Part shown: positions 1 through 8,811 of the stretch, in pieces | How the letters are laid out: every line of letters begins with the position of its first letter | Numbering within the stretch: position 1 is the first letter of the stretch | NCBI RefSeq assembly: GCF_014647515.1 | Contig: NZ_BMPI01000037.1 | Coordinates: 16,387 to 78,267 of the forward strand | Reading direction: 5' to 3' | DNA: 61,881 nt | Source: Dactylosporangium sucinum | GTDB taxonomy: Bacteria; Actinomycetota; Actinomycetes; Mycobacteriales; Micromonosporaceae | The notes under the pieces: model-generated | Told to the model about the DNA's origin: nothing | Database searches by the model: none | Seen by the model: the letters and a program-made list of their open reading frames with translations, nothing else | Made by a program: the position numbers and the translations under genes

Positions 1-460
1 CGCCGTTGCCGCCGCCCGGCGCCGGTCCGCCCTGGCCCCGGCCCGGGCCGAACCCGCCCTGGCGGGCCTGCCCGTTGCGGGTCAGCCCGGACAGCGTGGA
101 GTTGCCCTTGAGCCGGATGCCGACGCTCGGGATGCGGGTACCGTCGACGGTGAGGTCGGCCTCGAGGAAGCTCTTCTCGCCCTCGTCCCAGAACTCGTCG
201 AGCAGCCGCTGGTAGTCGCCGTCGCGGAAGGTCAGCGTGATCCGGTGCGGCACCGTCGCGTCGAACAGGTCCGTGGTGCCGGCGACGTCCTCGGTGACCT
301 GGTCGCCGTCGGCGTCGCTGGCGCTGGTGACCAGCGGCGCGACCCGCACGGTGCTGAAGACCACGGCACAGGTGACGACGAAGGCGACGCAGACGGCGAG
401 CAGCTTCCAGTAGTGCCGCACCCGCACCGGGATCCGGTGCAGGAGCCTGCGGGGCGGCAT
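1..460 (-). CDS. CotH-like protein, N-terminal part (runs off the left edge)
   Basis: The ATG at 458-460 overlaps the stop of the upstream DUF4956 gene by one base (TGATG). About 153 codons are visible. They start with a short basic segment and a membrane span (VRHYWKLLAVCVAFVVTCAV, residues 12-31), so the rest is probably outside the cell. Then come FRDGDYQRLLDEFWDEGEKS and GIRLKGNSTL, a pattern seen at the start of CotH kinase-fold (spore coat protein H type) domains, followed by a Gly/Pro-rich insertion. CotH proteins are atypical kinases or surface proteins. The role here is unknown, and the C-terminal catalytic part lies outside the window. Co-transcription with DUF4956 and VTC genes supports the call. 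Confidence 0.8.
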   Translation of the reverse strand, partial: MPPRRLLHRIPVRVRHYWKLLAVCVAFVVTCAVVFSTVRVAPLVTSASDADGDQVTEDVAGTTDLFDATVPHRITLTFRDGDYQRLLDEFWDEGEKSFLEADLTVDGTRIPSVGIRLKGNSTLSGLTRNGQARQGGFGPGRGQGGPAPGGGNG

Positions 461-1137
461 CACAGGTCCGTCTGGTCGTAGCCGGTCAGGACCGTCACGC
501 GCTGGCCGCCGGTGCGCTCGCCGAGCGCGGCGATGAGCTGCCCGGGCTCGTGTCCCTTCTTGAGCCGGACGGTGTACATCAGCTCGTTCAGGGCGCCGCC
601 GCGGATCGACTCGATGCTGACCAGCTCGAACTCGCTGGTGTGCGCGATGAGCACGTCCTGGACGTGCTCGGTGTAGTTGCCGTCCGGCGGGACCTGGACC
701 TTGACGACCTGCCGCTGGACGCTGGAGGCGAACCAGTTGAACCGGTACATCAGCAGGATGACGAGGCTGATCGCGACGGCGGCGACGATCGCGAGGGTGT
801 AGAACCGGGTGCCGGCGGCCATGCCGACGCCCATGACCAGGAAGATGAAGCCGACGTCGCGGGTCTCCTTGATGGCGTTGCGGAACCGCACCACCGACAG
901 GGCGCCGACGAGCGCGAACGCGCGGGCGATGTTGGACCCGACCACCAGCATGATGAGGGCGATGAGCATGCCGAGCACGACGAGGGTCTGCACGTAGGAC
1001 TGGCTGTAGGAGACGTTGCGGTGCGTGAACCGGTAGACCCAGCCGATCATCGCGCTGAGCACGAACGACAGGGACAGCGCGATGGCGATGTCGCCGACGC
1101 TGAAGGTGCCGGACAGGTCCTGGACGTCGAACGGCAT
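460..1137 (-). CDS. DUF4956 membrane protein
   Basis: This 225-residue protein has about four membrane segments in its first 140 residues and a soluble C-terminal domain. The centre carries the polar motif GALSVVRFRNAIKETRDVGF, which is characteristic of DUF4956. The ATG at 1135-1137 follows the stop of the VTC gene by three bases, and its own stop overlaps the CotH start, so the three genes are translationally linked. DUF4956, VTC and CotH genes commonly occur together in bacteria. The biochemical function of DUF4956 is not known; a role in polyphosphate or surface-polymer handling at the membrane is inference from its partners. Confidence 0.9.
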   Translation of the reverse strand: MPFDVQDLSGTFSVGDIAIALSLSFVLSAMIGWVYRFTHRNVSYSQSYVQTLVVLGMLIALIMLVVGSNIARAFALVGALSVVRFRNAIKETRDVGFIFLVMGVGMAAGTRFYTLAIVAAVAISLVILLMYRFNWFASSVQRQVVKVQVPPDGNYTEHVQDVLIAHTSEFELVSIESIRGGALNELMYTVRLKKGHEPGQLIAALGERTGGQRVTVLTGYDQTDL

Positions 1138-1140
1138 GGG

Positions 1141-2043
1141 TCAGGCCTCGTTTCGGGCGGAAGCCGGCGCGCCGGCGGGCTCGGTGTCGGGGACGTGGAA
1201 GATCGAGCGTGGCGCCCGGCCGAAGGCCTCGACGCTCTGGCAGTACTTGGAGATGCGCACCACGGACAGGTTCAGCTCGGCGGCGAGGTCGGTGAGCCAG
1301 TACGGCACCCGCTCGTTGGCCTTGAACTCCACCACCGCGAGCCGGGCCGGCACGATGAGCCGGTTCTCCGCGTCGGCGCCGAGGTGGAAGTCGCGGTCCC
1401 GCCCGCGCAGCCGCTGGTCGACGGTGACCCGCAGGCCGGACTCGGCGCCGCGGCCGACGAACGCCTCGCGCTGGTAGCCGGTCATCGCCACCGGCCGCAG
1501 GTCGAGCCCGCTGACCAGCTCCAGCACCTCCTCGAGGAACGCGCCCTGGCCCGGCTCGTGCTCGACCATGGCCCGGCCGTCGCACAGCTCGCGGGCCAGC
1601 CGGTACGGCAGCGCGACCCGGCGCTTCTGGGTGACCCGGTTGACCCGCTGCTTGATCTCGACGAACACGTTCGTGTCGTCGTCGACCGTGAACCGGTCGC
1701 CGTAGTGGCGCACGCGCAGCTTGCGCCGGAACCGCAGGCCCTCGATCTTCTCCCAGTAGAAGCGCAGGTCGCGGGTGTCGTAGTAGACGCTCCACACGCC
1801 GTAGCCGCCGTCGGCGCCGTGGCTGTCGCGATCGAGGCGCCGGTCGAGCTCGGCGCGCAGCGCCGGGATGGCGGTGCCGGGCATCAGATACTTGATTTCG
1901 TACCGGTTGAACGCGTGCAGCTTGCTCGGCGCGCGCAGCGCGTGACCGGCGTGGTCGTCGCTGCGGGCGGCGCCCGGCGGAGCGGGGACGGTGCCGGGGG
2001 AGCGGTCCGGCGGCACGGTGCGTCGTCGGAACGGCCATCGCAT
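1141..2043 (-). CDS. VTC-domain protein (polyphosphate polymerase-like)
   Basis: The ATG at 2041-2043 gives 300 residues. The open frame continues upstream but would then run into the lipase gene. Residues 43-280 look like a VTC domain, the triphosphate-tunnel fold of the yeast Vtc4 polyphosphate polymerase. They include RYEIKYLMP, the alternating charged strands FRRKLRVRHYGD and VFVEIKQRVNRVTQKRR, YQREAF and VVEFKANERVPYWL. These supply the ring of basic residues and acidic metal ligands expected in the tunnel. It is first in a VTC-DUF4956-CotH operon. Polyphosphate synthesis is the family precedent, not shown here. Confidence 0.88.
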   Translation of the reverse strand: MRWPFRRRTVPPDRSPGTVPAPPGAARSDDHAGHALRAPSKLHAFNRYEIKYLMPGTAIPALRAELDRRLDRDSHGADGGYGVWSVYYDTRDLRFYWEKIEGLRFRRKLRVRHYGDRFTVDDDTNVFVEIKQRVNRVTQKRRVALPYRLARELCDGRAMVEHEPGQGAFLEEVLELVSGLDLRPVAMTGYQREAFVGRGAESGLRVTVDQRLRGRDRDFHLGADAENRLIVPARLAVVEFKANERVPYWLTDLAAELNLSVVRISKYCQSVEAFGRAPRSIFHVPDTEPAGAPASARNEA

Positions 2044-2062
2044 GGGTCTTCGCCAATCTGCG

Positions 2063-2091
2063 GGGATAGCAGGGGACGAAGCAGGACACAA
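2063..2091 (-). promoter_or_regulatory. possible promoter of the VTC-DUF4956-CotH operon
   Basis: Read on the minus strand, TTGTGT (2086-2091) and TATCCC (2063-2068) are separated by 17 bases, and the -10-like box lies about 20 bases before the VTC start codon. The -10 box is imperfect, so this is only a candidate. Confidence 0.3.
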
Positions 2092-2225
2092 CCAGCCGAA
2101 CCTCAGAGCAACCTGTGAACAGCGTTCAAACTCCACATGAACGCCAGGTGGACGACGCATTGCGAGCACGCGCCGGCGGCGCCCCCGCCATTCTGGCCGA
2201 GAGCGCCGCCGAGGAACCGGTCGGG

Positions 2226-2900
2226 TCAGCTCGCGATGAACTGCCTGATCTGGGTCAGGACGCTCGTGTTCGTGAGGAAGCCGATGTGGGTCTCGCAGGC
2301 CACGTTGGTGTTCGTCGCGCCGTCGAGGCGGGTGCTGGTGTAGGGGATGATGATGCCGTCGCACGCCGAGTACCAGGTGGCGTACCTCGCCGAGCCCGGG
2401 GTCTCGTCGCCGGCCGACAGGTTCAGCAGGAACAGCGACCCGGGGTACATCTCGATGCAGCTCGCGTAGATCAGGCACGCGCCGGCGTAGGTCGTGCCGT
2501 GGTTGGCGCCCGCGATCGAGGCCACGTGGCTGACCGAGGACGAGCCGCCGAGCTCCTCCAGGTAGTACCGCGTGACGAGGCCGCCCATCGAGTGGTTCAC
2601 GATGGCGACCCTGGACGCGCCGGTCTGGGCCTTGACCTGGTTGACCCGGTCGCGCAGGCCGGCCGCGCTGATCGTGTTCGAGCCGGACCAGTTGTAGTCG
2701 TACGTGTAGAGCCGGGTGAAGCCGCCGGCCCGGAACACCGACAGGGCGGTGGTCCAGTTCGACCCGTTGCCGATGAACCCGTGCACGAAGATCACGGGCG
2801 TGCTGGTGGCCGCGGCGGCGGGGTTCGCCGGGCTCACCGCCAGGCCGACCGCGGCGACCAGGGCGGCCCCGAGGACGGAGAGACGGGTGCGCATGCGCAT
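2226..2900 (-). CDS. secreted triacylglycerol lipase-like alpha/beta hydrolase
   Basis: The protein has 224 residues. The ATG at 2898-2900 is chosen because GGAGG (complement of 2909-2913) lies eight bases upstream and a signal peptide follows at once (cleavage near PAAAA, residue 31). The mature part is a minimal lipase fold like Bacillus LipA and Streptomyces small lipases: the oxyanion loop VHGFIGNGSNW, nucleophile Ser104 in NHSMGG, Asp181 in CDGIIIP and His205 in ETHIGF. Four cysteines in the second half suggest disulfides. It is transcribed divergently from the DUF2855 gene. Lipid ester hydrolysis outside the cell is expected. Confidence 0.9.
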   Translation of the reverse strand: MRMRTRLSVLGAALVAAVGLAVSPANPAAAATSTPVIFVHGFIGNGSNWTTALSVFRAGGFTRLYTYDYNWSGSNTISAAGLRDRVNQVKAQTGASRVAIVNHSMGGLVTRYYLEELGGSSSVSHVASIAGANHGTTYAGACLIYASCIEMYPGSLFLLNLSAGDETPGSARYATWYSACDGIIIPYTSTRLDGATNTNVACETHIGFLTNTSVLTQIRQFIAS

Positions 2901-3024
2901 CTTGGCTGCCTCCACAGGGGACGGGGGTGAAGCGTGCAGCCAGTCTCCGGACGGGGCCGCCGGGCGGGCATCGGCGAAATCACCGGTCTGTGCCGGACGC
3001 GGCACCGGCGGTACCGTCGCCGCC

Positions 3025-4053
3025 ATGACCGCATCGTGGACCCTGTCCGTGGCCCGCAACGACCTCGCCGATGCCGCCGTCGCCGAGGCGCCGGTGCCTG
3101 CCCTCGCCGACGGGGAGGTGCTGCTGCGCGTCGAGCGGGTGGGGATGACCGCCAACAACGTCACCTACGGCGTGCTCGGCGACGCCTTCCGCTACTGGGA
3201 GTTCTTCCCGGCCGGGGACCCCGGCCGCGGGCTGGTGCCGGTCTGGGGCTTCGCCGAGGTGGCGGCGTCCACCGTGGACGGTGTGCCGGAGGGCCGGCGG
3301 TACTACGGGTACCTCCCCCCGGCGAGCCACCTCGTCGTCCGGCCGGACCGCGTCGAGGAGCACCGCTTCCGCGACGCCGGCCCGCACCGCGCCGGCCTGC
3401 CCTCGGCGTACAACAGCTACCTCGCGATCCCCGTCGACGACCTGCAGATCCTGCTCCGCCCGCTGTTCTTCACCTCGTTCATGCTCGCCGACTTCCTCGT
3501 CGACAACGCCTTCCAGGGCGCCGAGGTGGTCGTGCTGTCCTCGGCGTCGAGCAAGACCGCGTACGCTGCCGCGTTCGAGCTGCGCGACGCCGGCGTGCGG
3601 CTGGTCGGGCTCACCTCGCCCGGCAACGTCCGGTTCACCGAGGGGCTCGGCTGCTACGACGAGGTGCTGCCGTACGACGGCGTCGAGGCGCTCGATCCGG
3701 CCCGGCCGGCGCTCTACGTCGACGTGTCCGGCCGGCCGGACGTCCGCGCGGCGCTGCGGCAGCACCCGGGGCTGGTCGGCGACGTCGCCGTCGGCCTGAC
3801 CAGCCAGGTCCCCAACGCGTTGAGCGCCGGCAGCGTGTTCTTCGCGCCGACCCAGATCCGCAAGCGGACCGCCGACTGGGGCCGCGAGGGGCTCGACGCC
3901 CGGTTCGCCGCGGCCTGGGACCGGTTCGCCCCGGTGGTCGCGGACCACCTGGACGTGGTCGTCAGCCACGGCCCGGAGGGGCTGCGGGACGCGTGGCTGG
4001 AGGTCCTCGCCGGGCGCACCGATCCCCGGGTCGGGCACGTCATCGCGCTCTAG
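3025..4053 (+). CDS. DUF2855 family protein (MDR-like fold)
   Basis: The ATG at 3025 gives 342 residues. The segment VGMTANNVTYGVLGDAFRYW near the N-terminus, and the central AEVVVLSSASSKTAYAAAFE resembling a nucleotide-binding beta-alpha-beta unit, match DUF2855 proteins. These are distant relatives of medium-chain dehydrogenases without the usual catalytic zinc ligands. No substrate is known. The stop codon shares CTAG with the stop of the convergent PIG-L gene, so there is no room for a terminator between them. Confidence 0.85.
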   Translation: MTASWTLSVARNDLADAAVAEAPVPALADGEVLLRVERVGMTANNVTYGVLGDAFRYWEFFPAGDPGRGLVPVWGFAEVAASTVDGVPEGRRYYGYLPPASHLVVRPDRVEEHRFRDAGPHRAGLPSAYNSYLAIPVDDLQILLRPLFFTSFMLADFLVDNAFQGAEVVVLSSASSKTAYAAAFELRDAGVRLVGLTSPGNVRFTEGLGCYDEVLPYDGVEALDPARPALYVDVSGRPDVRAALRQHPGLVGDVAVGLTSQVPNALSAGSVFFAPTQIRKRTADWGREGLDARFAAAWDRFAPVVADHLDVVVSHGPEGLRDAWLEVLAGRTDPRVGHVIAL

Positions 4054-4739
4054 GCGAACGACTCCTCGCTGACCCAGGCCGTGTACACGTCCGGGCCCAT
4101 CGCCGCGATGAGGCCGGACGTCTGGGTGGCCTGGGCGGCGAGGGCCCGGACCTTCAGCGCGGTGATCTCGGGGGAGAGCCGCAGGTCGAGCGCGAGCCCG
4201 TCGGCCGCCTGCGGGTAGCCGGCCTCGAAGACGCCGAACCGGTCGGTCAGCGGCTTCCAGCGCGCCGCGCGGGCGGGCGGGATCGCGGCCCGCAGCAGGC
4301 GGGCGCCGCGCGGCGCGGACCGCTCGAACGCGACGGCCGCCCAGGCCGCCACCGCCCGGTGGTCGGCGTGGCCGGTGATGCCGTCCGGTCCGAACGTCAC
4401 CACGGTGTCCGGGCGCACCTCGTCGACGATCTCGCACAGCGCGGCGGCCGCCGTCTCGACCGGCACCGCGGCACAGGCGCCGTCGCGGTGGTCGAGCCAC
4501 CGGTGCTCGGTGACGCCGAGCACCGCCAGGCAGCGGGCCAGCTCGGCGGTCCGCTCCCCGGCGAGCCGCTCGGGCGGCCAGGCGACCGGGTCCGGGGTGC
4601 CCAGCTCGCCGCGGGTGGCGGTCACGCACACCACCCGCGAGCCGGCGGCGCGGGCGAGCGCCATGAGGCCGCCGGAGAGGTAGGCCTCGTCGTCCGGGTG
4701 CGCCCAGATCCCGAGCACGGTGCCAAGTTCGTCGATCAC
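4050..4739 (-). CDS. PIG-L family deacetylase
   Basis: This 229-residue protein carries the family zinc motif HPDDE at residues 14-18 and the second ligand region GHADH. The family includes MshB, Mca and N-acetylglucosaminyl-PI deacetylases, which hydrolyse N-acyl sugar amides. The GTG at 4737-4739 is used because an in-frame TGA sits two codons upstream and the motif is close to the N-terminus. No good ribosome binding site is visible. It ends in the same CTAG as the convergent DUF2855 gene. The substrate cannot be told; a mycothiol-type or xenobiotic amide is possible. Confidence 0.88.
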   Translation of the reverse strand: MIDELGTVLGIWAHPDDEAYLSGGLMALARAAGSRVVCVTATRGELGTPDPVAWPPERLAGERTAELARCLAVLGVTEHRWLDHRDGACAAVPVETAAAALCEIVDEVRPDTVVTFGPDGITGHADHRAVAAWAAVAFERSAPRGARLLRAAIPPARAARWKPLTDRFGVFEAGYPQAADGLALDLRLSPEITALKVRALAAQATQTSGLIAAMGPDVYTAWVSEESFA

Positions 4740-4861
4740 GCATCAATGATGTGCGGGTTATTGGCTTGCCGTGCTGCCGCGTTTCCGGGAAAGTCGGGTT
4801 CATGACGCAGTGACGCCCGCCCCGATGATCGTTCCCGGATCCCTGACCAGAGAGAGCGTCT

Positions 4862-5971
4862 GTGTCCCTGCCTCATCCGCCGGCCACCGTCACCGTGTTC
4901 GCCGGCGCCTCCAGCTGGATCGAGTCCGACGCCGTCGCGCAGTGCCACCAGGTGGCCGCGCTCGACGGCATGCGCCACGTCGCCGCCATGCCCGACCTGC
5001 ACCCGGGCAAGGGCGCCCCGATCGGCGCGGCCATGGCCTCGTCCGTGCTCTACCCGTTCCTGGTCGGCTCCGACATCGGCTGCGGCATCGCCGTGTTCCC
5101 GATCCGGGTCAAGCGGCCCGACCCGCAGCGGCTCGCCGCCCGGTTCCCCGACCTCGACGCGCCGCTCGACCCGGCGCCGGCATCCGACCTCGTCGGCGAG
5201 GACATCCCCGGCGGCTACGTCGAGAGCCTCGGCACGGTCGGCCGCGGCAACCACTTCGTCGAGCTGGCCCGCGTCGACGCCGTGCTCGACGAGAGCCACG
5301 CCGAGCGGCTCGGGCTCGCCGCCGGCGACCTGGTGCTCGTCGTGCACAGCGGCTCGCGCGGCTTCGGCGAGCGGATCCTGCGCGGCCACACCGAGGTCCA
5401 CGGCGCCGGCCCGGCTCCTGACGCGGCCGCATATCTCGCCCGGCACGACGACGCCGTCCGCTGGGGCTCGGTGAACCGCCGGCTGCTCGCCGCGCGGGTC
5501 GCCGACGCCCTCGGCGCACCGGTCGGCGAGCCGATCGTCGACCAGTGCCACAACCTGGTGGAGATCCGCGACGGCGAGTTCCTGCACCGCAAGGGCGCGG
5601 CGCCGGGCGACGGCCGGGACGTGCTGATCGCCGGCACGCGCGGCACCCACTCGTACCTCGTCGCCGCCCACGCCGGCCCCGACGCGAACTTCTCGGTCGC
5701 CCACGGCGCCGGGCGCAAGATGTCGCGGGCCGACGCCCTGCGCCGCGGCAAGGCCAAGCACACCGTCGAGGAGCTGCGCCGCACCCCGCTCGGCTCGGTC
5801 GTGGTCTGCGGCGACCGGCAGTTGCTGTTCGAGGAGGCGCCGACCGCGTACAAGCGCATCGAGCAGGTGATCGCCGACCTCGTCGACCACGAGCTGGCCA
5901 CCCCGGTCGCCACGACGGCGCCGCTCGTCACCTACAAGGTCGCCGACTCGGCCCCGCCCCGCCGGCGCTGA
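4862..5971 (+). CDS. rtcB: RNA ligase RtcB family protein
   Basis: The GTG at 4862 gives 369 residues. The manganese and GMP site residues of RtcB are recognisable: DLHPGKG (45-51), Cys74 in GSDIGCG, His131 in GRGNHF, His162 in VHSGSRG, a CHNLVE motif and the guanylylated histidine in HGAGRKMSR. RtcB joins 2',3'-cyclic phosphate or 3'-phosphate RNA ends to 5'-OH ends. The protein is shorter than E. coli RtcB (about 408), in the range of the RtcB2-like group that often neighbours a PrfH release-factor gene. No PrfH or archease gene is present here. Its last 40 bases overlap the convergent gene at 5932-6624. Confidence 0.92.
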   Translation: MSLPHPPATVTVFAGASSWIESDAVAQCHQVAALDGMRHVAAMPDLHPGKGAPIGAAMASSVLYPFLVGSDIGCGIAVFPIRVKRPDPQRLAARFPDLDAPLDPAPASDLVGEDIPGGYVESLGTVGRGNHFVELARVDAVLDESHAERLGLAAGDLVLVVHSGSRGFGERILRGHTEVHGAGPAPDAAAYLARHDDAVRWGSVNRRLLAARVADALGAPVGEPIVDQCHNLVEIRDGEFLHRKGAAPGDGRDVLIAGTRGTHSYLVAAHAGPDANFSVAHGAGRKMSRADALRRGKAKHTVEELRRTPLGSVVVCGDRQLLFEEAPTAYKRIEQVIADLVDHELATPVATTAPLVTYKVADSAPPRRR

Positions 5972-6624
5972 CGTCCCAGCTTGAAGAGCTCGTCCTCGGC
6001 GAGCACCATGCACTGCCACGACGTGTCGCGGCGCGGGCCGGTGTGCCGGTCCGGGCCGACGAACTGCGACAGCAGCGCCGGGCCGCCCCAGCGGTGGATG
6101 TCGCGGTTGACCGCCACCTGGTTGCCGCACCAGGTGAGCTCGTCGCCGGCCTCGAGGAGGGCCTCGGCGGTGCCGGCGAGGAACACCGTCTCGGCATGCT
6201 CGGTGACCCCGAGGGCGCGCCCGTCGCGGCGCCAGTCGTCGGGCCGGCGCTCCTCGCGGGGCGCGGGCGTGTCCATGGTCCGCGACCGCCCGCGCCGCAG
6301 CCGCGCCCGCACGTCCGGCCAGGCCGACCGCCGCAGCGGCACGTCCGTGCGCACGACGACGAGGTCGGCGAGCCGCCACTCCTCGGCGTAGGCGCTGCGC
6401 GGATTGCCCCGCAGCGGCACGTACAGCGCACTGTGCGGACTGACGGCGGCGAGCCGGACCAATGCCCCGAGCCGCAACAGGTCGGCCCGCGACCCGATGA
6501 GCGCCCCGGTGTGCCGCCACAGCATCCGGCTCTGATGCGTCCGCCGCAGCGGATCGCCGGGCACGAGCACCCGCTGCAGCCGCGCGCTCCCGCCGAGGTC
6601 GTGGACCGTCACCCGAACCCTCAT
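5932..6624 (-). CDS. hypothetical protein cotranscribed with aldo/keto reductase
   Basis: The ATG at 6622-6624 overlaps the stop of the upstream aldo/keto reductase gene (ATGA), which supports translation of this 230-residue frame. I do not recognise the family. The protein is soluble, arginine-rich and without signal peptide or membrane span. Notable segments are VTVHDLGGSARLQRVLVPGD at the N-terminus, HAETVFLAGTAEALLEAGDE, and a C-terminal block rich in Trp and His (HRWGGPALLSQFVGPDRHTG). The 3' end overlaps rtcB by 40 bases on the opposite strand. Codon use resembles its neighbours. Confidence 0.65.
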   Translation of the reverse strand: MRVRVTVHDLGGSARLQRVLVPGDPLRRTHQSRMLWRHTGALIGSRADLLRLGALVRLAAVSPHSALYVPLRGNPRSAYAEEWRLADLVVVRTDVPLRRSAWPDVRARLRRGRSRTMDTPAPREERRPDDWRRDGRALGVTEHAETVFLAGTAEALLEAGDELTWCGNQVAVNRDIHRWGGPALLSQFVGPDRHTGPRRDTSWQCMVLAEDELFKLGRQRRRGGAESATL

Positions 6625-7514
6625 GACCAGGCCAGGGCGGCGCGGCGCTGCCAGTACACCTCGGGGGGCTCCGGGGTGACCGGCGCCGGGTCGGCGGTGA
6701 CGTCCAGGGCGGCCAGGTTGGCGGCGAGCTGGGCGGCCGTGGCGGCGCCCGACAGCACCGTCGAGGCCCAGGGCTGGCGCAGCGCCGCCGCGATCGTCTC
6801 GGCGTCCCGGTCCGCCAGGCGGCCGTTGGCCAGGACCTCCTTGACGATGACGTGGCAGCCCTCGGCGTGGGCGGCGGCCAGGGCCGGGCCGGCCGACGGC
6901 TCCAGCGGGTTCCACGTCGCCTGGATGCTGCGGAACAGCGGGGTGCCGTCCACCTCGATCGGCAGCGCGCGGTGGATCGCGTCGGCCTGGTGCGGGCCGC
7001 TGGTCGACAGGCCGATCGTCACGCCCTCGGCCGCCAGCTCGGCGAGGCGGTGGTGCAGGGCCCGGTCGGTCAGGGCCGGGCTCTCCGGGGTCACGGAGTG
7101 GATGTGGTACACGTCCAGCCGCGCGCCGAGCAGCCCCCGCGTCTCGGCGAGCTGCCGCTCGAACGTCGCCGGCGAGTGGTCCTTGGTCTCGTGGACGGTG
7201 GCGTCGACCCGCCAGCCGGCGACGTACGTATACCCCCACTTGGAGCCCACGACGACGTCCTCGTGGCCGTCGAGCCAGCCGGCGACGAACTCCTCCGCCC
7301 GCCCGTAGGAGCGGGCCACGTCGACGTAGCGCAGCCCGGCCGCGTAGGCGGCGTCGAGCAGGTCGTGGCTGCGGCGGCGCAGCGCCTCGACGGTGCGGTC
7401 GGGCGGCAGGTCGCGGTCGCGGCCGAGGTTGATGTAGCCGGGGCGGCCGACGGCGGCCAGGCCGAGCCCGATCCGCCGCACGGGCACGCTGAGGTCGAGC
7501 CGGTCGAGCGCCAT
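6621..7514 (-). CDS. aldo/keto reductase
   Basis: This 297-residue TIM-barrel protein shows the AKR pattern: RRIGLGLAAVGRPGY at the start, the catalytic Asp and Tyr in YVDVARSYGRAEEFV, the lysine in VVVGSKWGY and the His in DVYHIHSV. The 3' end has the cofactor-binding residues around VLSGAATAAQL. It should reduce aldehydes or sugars with NADPH in the cytoplasm; the substrate is unknown. It is followed with a 4-base overlap by a hypothetical gene and preceded, after ten bases, by the carboxypeptidase gene, so all three may be one transcript. Confidence 0.9.
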   Translation of the reverse strand: MALDRLDLSVPVRRIGLGLAAVGRPGYINLGRDRDLPPDRTVEALRRRSHDLLDAAYAAGLRYVDVARSYGRAEEFVAGWLDGHEDVVVGSKWGYTYVAGWRVDATVHETKDHSPATFERQLAETRGLLGARLDVYHIHSVTPESPALTDRALHHRLAELAAEGVTIGLSTSGPHQADAIHRALPIEVDGTPLFRSIQATWNPLEPSAGPALAAAHAEGCHVIVKEVLANGRLADRDAETIAAALRQPWASTVLSGAATAAQLAANLAALDVTADPAPVTPEPPEVYWQRRAALAWS

Positions 7515-7524
7515 GCCGTCGTTT

Positions 7525-8712
7525 CTATCGCAGCCGCCGCACCGCCACCACGCCGGCCACGGCGATGAGCAGGGCGAGACCCGCGAGCATCCCGATCAGG
7601 CCCCACCGGTGCTCGTGCCGCGACGCCGGCCGGCCCGTTGCGGCCTCGGCCTTCGCCGACTCGTCCGGGGGAGTGCGGTGCAGCTCCTCCGCCTCGGCCG
7701 GGGTGACCAGGTGACCGACCGACGAGCCCTTCGGCAGCGCGAACCCCCAGTCGAGCAGCATCGAGGCCTGCTTCCAGGTGCGGCCGGGCACGATCTCGGC
7801 GCCCATGAGCGTCACGACGAGCCGCCGGCCGTCGCGCTGGGCGGCGCCGACATACGTGTGCCGCGCCTCGTCCGTGAAGCCCGTCTTCCCGCCGAGCGCC
7901 CCCGGGTAGTTGGTGAGCAGCTTGTTCTCGTTCTGGATCTGGAAACCCTTCGGGTCCTTCGGCGGCTGGGCGGGCCACTGGAACGTCGGCTGGGTGTCAT
8001 ACTGCCGGAAGTCGGGCCGGTCGAGGTCGACCCGCGCGATGAGGGCCAGGTCGTAGGCGCTCGTGAGCTGGTCGGGGGCGTCGAGCCCGGACGGCGTGAC
8101 CGCGTGCGTGTCGTCGGCCCCGAGCCGCCGGGCCTCCGCGTTCATGGCCGCGATCGTCGCCGCCACGCCGCCGTCCCCGCCGTTGACCCGCGCGAGCGCG
8201 TTCGCGGTGTCGTTCCCCGACTGCAGCAGCAACCCGTACCACAGCGTCGACACCGGGTACTTCCCGCCGACGATCATCCCGACCGCCGAGCTGTCCGCCG
8301 GCAGCGCCAGGTCCTCGGGGGTCGCCTCGACGACCAGGTTGGGGTCGAGCTTGGGCATGGCGGTCGCGGCCAGCAGCAGCTTCTGCACGCTGGCCGGCCG
8401 CCGCCGCAGGTGCGGCGCGCACGCACCGAGCACCTCGCCGGTGTCGAGGTCGGCGACGACCCACGACATGGCCGAGAGCGTCGGCGGGGCCGCGGTGCCC
8501 GCCGGGACGGCGAGTCCGGTGGTGCCGAGGCGCTCACCGCCGACGGGGGCCTTCGACGTGTCGCGCGGCGGCGACGGCGGCGTGGGCGGGATCGTGGGAA
8601 TGGACGCATACGGGCACGGCAATGCCTCGTCCGCGGGCGCGCTCACGGCCGGGGTGGGGGAGGCCAGGAGGACGACACCTGTCACCGCGGCGAGAAAACC
8701 GGTCGCAGCCAT
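7525..8712 (-). CDS. D-alanyl-D-alanine carboxypeptidase (serine-type, S11)
   Basis: This 395-residue exported protein has a signal peptide (residues 1-25), a Pro/Thr-rich stretch, a penicillin-binding catalytic domain and a C-terminal membrane anchor (GLIGMLAGLALLIAVAGVVA) followed by basic residues. The three active-site motifs are present: SVQK (Ser108-Lys111), SGND and GGKTGFT. It would trim the terminal D-Ala of peptidoglycan stem peptides while tethered to the membrane. The ATG at 8710-8712 is chosen because it starts the signal peptide; longer in-frame starts give no export signal. Confidence 0.9.
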   Translation of the reverse strand: MAATGFLAAVTGVVLLASPTPAVSAPADEALPCPYASIPTIPPTPPSPPRDTSKAPVGGERLGTTGLAVPAGTAAPPTLSAMSWVVADLDTGEVLGACAPHLRRRPASVQKLLLAATAMPKLDPNLVVEATPEDLALPADSSAVGMIVGGKYPVSTLWYGLLLQSGNDTANALARVNGGDGGVAATIAAMNAEARRLGADDTHAVTPSGLDAPDQLTSAYDLALIARVDLDRPDFRQYDTQPTFQWPAQPPKDPKGFQIQNENKLLTNYPGALGGKTGFTDEARHTYVGAAQRDGRRLVVTLMGAEIVPGRTWKQASMLLDWGFALPKGSSVGHLVTPAEAEELHRTPPDESAKAEAATGRPASRHEHRWGLIGMLAGLALLIAVAGVVAVRRLR

Positions 8713-8811
8713 GGCGGGCAACCTACAACGCCGGCGGCCGGTCGAGAAGTTCGGGCCGGAGCTGTGGCACCGTGTACGCATGCTTCGTCCTACCACGCTC
8801 CGGGCGTCGTG

